Origin: an uncultured Bacteroidales bacterium
Lineage (GTDB): Bacteria; Bacteroidota; Bacteroidia; Bacteroidales; Bacteroidaceae
Direction of reading: 5' to 3'
NCBI GenBank assembly: GCA_937906165.1
Contig: CALCYA010000073.1
Location: forward strand, 1-29,208
Length of the DNA: 29,208 nt
Position numbers and translations under genes: made by a program. The notes beneath the pieces were generated by a model. The model made no database searches, was not told where the DNA came from, and saw only the letters and a program-made list of their open reading frames with translations. This document shows positions 25,995 through 29,208 of this stretch, one piece after another; the stretch's first letter is position 1; each line of letters starts with the position of its first letter.

Positions 25995-26883
25995 GTTTAT
26001 AGATTCATTTATCGGGTATCTCAAGGCTGAGAGGAATTACTCGGCGCATACGCTCAGGGCGTATGCCGGTGATCTTCGGTCATTTGAGGCGTTTATGACC
26101 CGCATGGATGAGTCTATTGATTTTTTCAATGCCGATGCCGATGTGGTGCGTGCCTGGGTGGCCGCGCTGATGGATGAGGGTGCAGCCCCTTCGTCGGTGT
26201 GCCGCAAGCTCAGCGCCCTGCGCAGCTTCTACTCTTTCCACCGCACGGCAGATGCGTCGCTCTCCAACCCGGCGGCTCCTCTGCAGGGGCCCAAGCGCAG
26301 AAAGAAATTGCCGGTGTTTCTCAAGGAAAGCGAGATGAATGAGCTCATCGACGAAGTGCAGTTCGGTGAGGGGTATACGGCATGCCGTGACAGGATGGCG
26401 CTTATATTCTTCTATGAGACGGGAGTGCGCTTGTCGGAACTGGTAGGGCTCAATGTCGATGATATTGACCTCGGCGCTTCGGTGGTGAAGGTTGTGGGCA
26501 AACGCAATAAAGAGCGTGTGATACCTTTTGCAAAGGAACTGAAAACCGAGCTGGAGCGTTATCTTGGGGTTAGGGAGCAGTTTGCCGGATGCAGTTCCGG
26601 GGCATTGTTCCTCTCGTCCCGTGGCGGACGCATAAGCAACTCCCAGGTCTACCGTATGGTGGGCGGACGTCTGTCGACGGTTACCTCGGTAAAGAAGAAG
26701 AGTCCGCACGTGCTGCGCCACACATTTGCTACGGCAATGCTCAACAACGAGGCTGAGATTGGGGCGGTAAAAGAGTTGCTCGGTCATGAGAGGCTTGCGA
26801 CAACCGAGATTTATACGCACCTCACATTCGAGGAATTGAGACGATTTTATGATAAGGCTCATCCACGGGCCGGTAATAACTAA
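25993..26883 (+). CDS. xerC: Tyrosine recombinase, XerC/XerD type
   Basis: A 296-residue Xer-type site-specific recombinase that resolves chromosome dimers with its partner Xer protein at dif. The N-terminal SAM-like core-binding domain (about 1-90) carries YLKAERNYSAHTLRAY. Catalytic residues are all present: R146 (TGVRLSEL), K170 (VVGKRNK), H239 and R242 (HVLRH), H265 (LLGHE) and nucleophile Y274 (TEIYTHLTF). The ATG at 25993 (MFIDSFIGYL) matches relatives. An in-frame TTG at 25960 would add 11 residues but sits in the left arm of the hairpin. The gene is in the rpsU-hpf block, where this recombinase is conserved in Bacteroides, so it is a housekeeping enzyme rather than a mobile-element integrase. 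XerC versus XerD is not certain. Confidence 0.93.
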   Translation: MFIDSFIGYLKAERNYSAHTLRAYAGDLRSFEAFMTRMDESIDFFNADADVVRAWVAALMDEGAAPSSVCRKLSALRSFYSFHRTADASLSNPAAPLQGPKRRKKLPVFLKESEMNELIDEVQFGEGYTACRDRMALIFFYETGVRLSELVGLNVDDIDLGASVVKVVGKRNKERVIPFAKELKTELERYLGVREQFAGCSSGALFLSSRGGRISNSQVYRMVGGRLSTVTSVKKKSPHVLRHTFATAMLNNEAEIGAVKELLGHERLATTEIYTHLTFEELRRFYDKAHPRAGNN

Positions 26884-26888
26884 ATAAT

Positions 26889-26894
26889 AGGAGG
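26889..26894 (+). promoter_or_regulatory. Strong Shine-Dalgarno of hpf
   Basis: AGGAGG, 7 nt before the ATG at 26902, between the recombinase stop and hpf. A full Shine-Dalgarno is unusual for this phylum and for this window. Confidence 0.7.
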
Positions 26895-26901
26895 AAATAT
26901 T

Positions 26902-27189
26902 ATGGAGACAAGAATTCAGGCGGTTCATTTCGACGCATCACAACAGTTGGTGGAGTTCGTAGAGAAAAAGGTTGCGAAATTCGAGAAGCTTTGCGAGGGT
27001 GCTACTGCTCTTGACGTGAACATGAAGCTGATTAAGCCCGAGACAGCGATGAACAAAGAGGTTGCCCTCCGTTTGTCAACAGGCAATGGCGAGCTCTTCG
27101 CTTCAAAGGTGAGCGATACCTTTGAGGATGCATTGCTTGGCGCTATTGATGCAATCAAGGTGCAGATTGAGAAGACCCGCAACAAATAG
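26902..27189 (+). CDS. hpf: Ribosome hibernation-promoting factor, short form
   Basis: A 95-residue HPF/RaiA (sigma-54 modulation) family protein. It binds the decoding region of the 30S subunit and inactivates or dimerises ribosomes in stationary phase. The beta-alpha-beta-beta-beta-alpha fold is readable: IQAVHFDASQQLVEFVEKKVAKFEKL, then DVNMKLI, EVALRLST and a final helix SDTFEDALLGAIDAIKVQIEK. It lacks the long C-terminal dimerisation domain, so it is a short HPF. It follows the recombinase by 18 nt with its own strong Shine-Dalgarno, so it can be made at a different level from the shared transcript. Confidence 0.95.
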   Translation: METRIQAVHFDASQQLVEFVEKKVAKFEKLCEGATALDVNMKLIKPETAMNKEVALRLSTGNGELFASKVSDTFEDALLGAIDAIKVQIEKTRNK

Positions 27190-27213
27190 TGCGTGTCTCT
27201 TGGCGGAATATAT

Positions 27214-27241
27214 GCAAGGGTGGCCTTTGGGCCGCCCTTGC
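27214..27241 (+). terminator. Terminator of the rpsU-hpf block
   Basis: A 12-bp GC-rich stem (27214-27225 with 27230-27241, one G-U pair) around TTTG, followed by TGTTTTAG. It lies 24 nt past the hpf stop and closes the housekeeping block. Confidence 0.85.
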
Positions 27242-27321
27242 TGTTTTAGTTAAAAAATAAAATGTAGATTGTCCGTCTAAAAAAAGAGTTGTATTGATTA
27301 TATATAATTAATGAAAAACAA

Positions 27322-27329
27322 TATTTTTG
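27322..27329 (+). promoter_or_regulatory. Possible -7 box upstream of the small-protein/fimbrillin genes
   Basis: TATTTTTG fits TAnnTTTG. The nearest upstream TTG (27294-27296) is 25 nt away, longer than usual, so support is partial. It lies in an AT-rich stretch where chance matches are likely. Confidence 0.35.
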
Positions 27330-27495
27330 CAACGAAAAGGAGGAAAAGGCAAAATAGAGTACAGATAACAGAGTACAAGACTTTTAGTAGCTTTTGATAA
27401 CCTTTGTAAACTAAAAACAAACAACCAAGAAATGCAAAGCTATAATACCATATACTGCAATAGTCCGGGGTCGGTAACAGGCAATCTCTTTTATT

Positions 27496-27532
27496 TGCTT
27501 TGCAATATATTGAGTTATAATGCTTTGCAATA
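27496..27532 (+). repeat. 12-bp direct repeats TGCTTTGCAATA
   Basis: TGCTTTGCAATA occurs at 27496-27507 and 27521-27532, 25 bp start to start. Its core in reverse orientation (TGCAAAGC) is at 27433-27440. Pairs at this spacing can be protein-binding sites, but no regulator is known here. Confidence 0.65.
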
Positions 27533-27560
27533 CCCTCTCCTAAATACGGATATAAAATAT

Positions 27561-27616
27561 AAGAAAATGCGCTATTGTGCAGCACCTCAACGTGCCGCAC
27601 GGAAGCGCGTTTTTTT
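27561..27616 (+). other. Large leader hairpin ending in seven Ts
   Basis: An outer stem of 12 bp pairs 27561-27572 with 27605-27616 (two G-U pairs). Inside it 27577-27585 pairs with 27592-27600 around a 6-nt loop, with one central mismatch. Symmetrical 4-nt internal loops separate the two stems. The 3' end is a run of seven Ts, so it could act as an attenuator or a structural element. It ends 41 nt before the small-protein ATG. Confidence 0.6.
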
Positions 27617-27657
27617 GACCTTATAAAGTAAAAAAAATTAAAAATAATAACTAAGCG

Positions 27658-27834
27658 ATGAAACAGAAAAAAGAATTTTACACACCACCTATTGCTACGG
27701 TGGTGGAGATTGAGACATTGCAGATGCTTGCAATGAGTGGTCAAGGAACCGACACCAGTGGTGATCATGATTTTGGAGGTCGTGGTGCCAGCAAGCGTCG
27801 CGGGCAATGGGGCGATTTATGGAATGAGAAATGA
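27658..27834 (+). CDS. Small 58-residue protein upstream of fimbrillin, unknown function
   Basis: ATG 27658 to TGA 27832-27834 encodes 58 residues. The N-terminal half is charged then hydrophobic (MKQKKEFYTPPIATVVEIE, then LQMLAMSGQG). The C-terminal half is Gly-rich and ends with GGRGASKRRGQWGDLWNEK. I recall short Bacteroidales proteins of this plan, with YxxP, VVxIE, LAxSG, a Gly-rich linker and KRR-GxW-DLW near the end, often next to surface-protein genes, but know no function. No signal peptide is evident. The last codons lie in a tandem heptanucleotide repeat, so the C terminus may vary between strains. The next gene, a fimbrillin lipoprotein, starts 135 nt downstream. The codons and family-like pattern make it a real gene in my view. 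Confidence 0.7.
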   Translation: MKQKKEFYTPPIATVVEIETLQMLAMSGQGTDTSGDHDFGGRGASKRRGQWGDLWNEK

Positions 27835-27851
27835 GAAATGAGAAATGAGAA
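27824..27851 (+). repeat. Four tandem ATGAGAA heptamers
   Basis: Four perfect 7-bp copies, the first containing the last codons of the small-protein gene and the second its stop codon. A heptamer unit is not a multiple of three, so copy-number change alters the frame after each unit. Confidence 0.9.
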
Positions 27852-27941
27852 ATATCGTGCCAATGAGTGAATCTTCCGTTCAAACTATTTCTGCTTTCTG
27901 CTTTCTCCTTTCTGCTTTAATTTTTAAAAATATCGTGCCAA
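27851..27941 (+). repeat. Pair of 13-bp direct repeats AATATCGTGCCAA
   Basis: Identical 13-mers at 27851-27863 and 27929-27941, 78 bp apart start to start. Both are followed by similar sequences (TGAGTGAA and CGAAGTGAA). The pyrimidine heptamer array lies between them. Confidence 0.8.
27888..27915 (+). repeat. Four tandem TTTCTGC-type heptamers
   Basis: Four units, TTTCTGC, TTTCTGC, TTTCTCC, TTTCTGC. They are pyrimidine-rich and can pair imperfectly with the purine-rich ATGAGAA array 37 nt upstream (GAGAAA with TTTCTC). Confidence 0.85.
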
Positions 27942-27969
27942 CGAAGTGAAAACAAACAATAATTAAAAT

Positions 27970-29208
27970 ATGAATAACATAGCATTTAAAATAAGTAGTA
28001 AAATGGCTGGAAGGACATTTAATTTCTCCTTTATTCTTTTTACTTTCTCTTTTTTATTTGCCGCTTGCCAGCAGGATGACATCGCACCCGACACACCCGG
28101 CACTCCTACTGCCGGGCGTCATCTGCGACTGAGCGGCAGTGCGGGTAGCGACAATGCCGCCACACGTGCTTCGTGGACTGACAACAACGACCGCAAGCTT
28201 ACCTTTGCGTGGGATTACAGCGACCCCGCCGCTACAGAGTCGGACATGAAGATGGCGTTTACCAAAAGAGACGGCAGCTACTTGGAGACTACCGAGGGTA
28301 ATCTGGTGACGGATGCGAGGATTCTGCGACATACCGATGCCGAGAAGCAGGACGATGCCCATTTCGCAATCTTCGAGACCATAGGTACATACAATCCCGA
28401 ATGGCCTGATGATGTATTTGACGGATATACCGTGCACGCCGTTACACCTATAAACACAGCCAACAGCTCAACGGCAGAGGTTGTCATTGATGATGAGGGT
28501 AAAGGTACATTCATCACTACGCTCTATATGCCGACGAGGTTCACCCAGTCGGGGATAAACGACCTGTCACATCTGAGCAATTACACGTATATGTACACCA
28601 ATGCTGTTCTTGACAATTGCACCGCCTCACTCTTCTTCGAACACCTTACAGCATACGTCCGCTTCAAGGTATATAACTGGCGAGGAGAGCCTGCCACCAT
28701 ATATGGCGTGAAGTTGGCGGTGATAGATTTCGAAGACAACCCCTGTTCCGCTTCGGGTGTTCAGGTGACTTACAATCCCAGCACTTATTCCTTAGACTAT
28801 AGACCGGCAAACGAGGTTACAGACATCCAGGTGGATATTACCGATGGTAGTATAGATACCGATGGCAGCATATTCCTCTATGCTCCCGTATTCCCACAGG
28901 GAATTTTTGATCCGTTCTTTGACAAGCTCCTGCGCTTCACCATTATCGCACAAGACCCGACTGGTGCGGCAGAAGAAGGTGAATATGAGTATTTCACCTA
29001 CGAGCTCGAAAGCACGGCTTTCAAGAACGTTACAGGCTCATACGATTGGAAACGCGGTAACCTCTACACTTTCCATCTCTACCTTGATGATGTGTTGAGA
29101 GTTCCCGAAGTCACCGTAAACGACTGGAACGAGCAGGATATAGCGGGCGGCGAGGCTGTCGAGTGGGTGAACGGCTTCAGCGAGACAGGCGATTATGAGC
29201 CTGCACAA
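27970..29208 (+). CDS. Fimbrillin-family lipoprotein, 3' end outside window
   Basis: An open frame of 413 codons with no stop, so the C terminus is missing. A type II signal peptide ends in the lipobox LFAAC (C33). An alternative ATG at 28003 gives a more typical 21-residue signal. NDNAATRASW-like sequence, with R66-A67, resembles the Arg-X site at which type V pilins (FimA/Mfa1) are cut. Fimbrillin-like segments are TAYVRFKVYNW near residue 225, and SYDWKRGNLYTFHLYLDD followed by VNDWNEQDI near 355-395. Such proteins are anchored at the outer membrane and form the shaft or tip of Bacteroidales pili. Whether this is a major pilin, anchor or tip protein cannot be told. Any partner genes would lie to the right. 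Confidence 0.82.
   Translation, partial: MNNIAFKISSKMAGRTFNFSFILFTFSFLFAACQQDDIAPDTPGTPTAGRHLRLSGSAGSDNAATRASWTDNNDRKLTFAWDYSDPAATESDMKMAFTKRDGSYLETTEGNLVTDARILRHTDAEKQDDAHFAIFETIGTYNPEWPDDVFDGYTVHAVTPINTANSSTAEVVIDDEGKGTFITTLYMPTRFTQSGINDLSHLSNYTYMYTNAVLDNCTASLFFEHLTAYVRFKVYNWRGEPATIYGVKLAVIDFEDNPCSASGVQVTYNPSTYSLDYRPANEVTDIQVDITDGSIDTDGSIFLYAPVFPQGIFDPFFDKLLRFTIIAQDPTGAAEEGEYEYFTYELESTAFKNVTGSYDWKRGNLYTFHLYLDDVLRVPEVTVNDWNEQDIAGGEAVEWVNGFSETGDYEPAQ

Larger units (their letters stand above)
27242..27657 (+). other. AT-rich non-coding leader region with repeats
   Basis: A 416-base stretch with no credible gene. It holds a probable -7 box (27322-27329), copies of GCTTTGCA in both orientations (27433-27440, 27496-27507, 27521-27532) and a large hairpin (27561-27616). 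If the -7 box is real, the small-protein gene has a leader of about 320 nt. The base composition is clearly more AT-rich than the genes to the left. Confidence 0.6.

Noticed and set aside
26080..26928. 282-codon - frame antisense to the recombinase
   Set aside because: It is a shadow of a gene with all catalytic residues on the other strand.
27432..27626. 64-codon + frame in the leader region
   Set aside because: It has no family-like features, contains the direct repeats and most of the hairpin, and lacks a convincing start context.
27298..27807. 169-codon open frame on the - strand across the AT-rich region
   Set aside because: It is low in complexity, antisense to the small-protein gene, overlaps its predicted leader, and resembles no family.
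27929..27948. Sigma-54 -24 box look-alike (TTGGCACG on the - strand of the 13-bp repeat)
   Set aside because: The -12 element TTGC is absent at the required spacing, and both copies point away from the fimbrillin gene.
27242..27969. Invertible promoter of the type that switches Bacteroidales surface loci
   Set aside because: I found no pair of inverted repeats flanking the candidate -7 box, and no invertase other than the housekeeping Xer gene nearby.
1..29208. CRISPR arrays, insertion sequences, rRNA and tRNA genes
   Set aside because: I saw no spaced repeat arrays, transposase motifs, rRNA stretches or cloverleaf sequences in the window; this was by eye, not by a dedicated search.

Overview
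The window looks like ordinary chromosome from a member of the Bacteroidales (Bacteroidota). The evidence is a fused SecDF, a viroplasmin-type RNase H, the gene order rpsU-xerC-hpf, DUF2851 and YqaA-type proteins, a Kdo transferase (so LPS is made), a fimbrillin-family lipoprotein, and several promoters of the Bacteroidota form TTTG-N19-TAnnTTTG. Most starts have little or no Shine-Dalgarno sequence, which also fits. I cannot fix the genus; Prevotellaceae, Bacteroidaceae and Muribaculaceae are all possible.

Layout. 1-205: no gene recognised. 206-254: strong hairpin terminator. 270-1265 (-): secreted MltD-like lytic transglycosylase, divergent from 1411-5753 (+), a compact run of an RlmL-type rRNA methyltransferase with a long basic tail, purD, an unknown polytopic membrane protein with a TTG start, and a YqaA/DedA-like membrane protein. 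12871-5769 (-): a long colinear group read as argS, rnhA, two LtaS-like membrane sulfatase-fold proteins, and a radical SAM protein. Its promoter has consensus -33 and -7 boxes. 13171-14788 (+): two overlapping rhomboid protease genes and a terminator. 14965-17781 (+): secDF with a terminator shared with the convergent DUF2851 gene (17898-19190, -). 19307-21367 (-): a PgpH-like 7TM-HD phosphodiesterase, divergent from gltX-waaA-mdh (21632-25451, +). 25698-27189 (+): rpsU, a XerC/XerD-type recombinase and hpf, ending in a terminator.

The right end (27242-29208) differs: an AT-rich region with repeats and a large predicted leader hairpin, a 58-residue unrecognised small protein, two sets of tandem heptanucleotide repeats, and the first 413 codons of a fimbrillin-family lipoprotein that runs off the window. 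In Bacteroides relatives I recall a tRNA cluster and tuf following hpf; here they are absent, so this end looks like accessory surface-structure DNA placed beside a housekeeping block.

Themes: envelope building and remodelling (lytic transglycosylase, LtaS-like enzymes, WaaA, SecDF, rhomboids, fimbrillin), translation (ArgS, GltX, bS21, HPF, RlmL), and core metabolism (PurD, Mdh). The points most worth a second look are the small protein with its structured, repeat-rich surroundings ahead of the fimbrillin, and a 17-bp perfect hairpin that buries the start codon of the recombinase.
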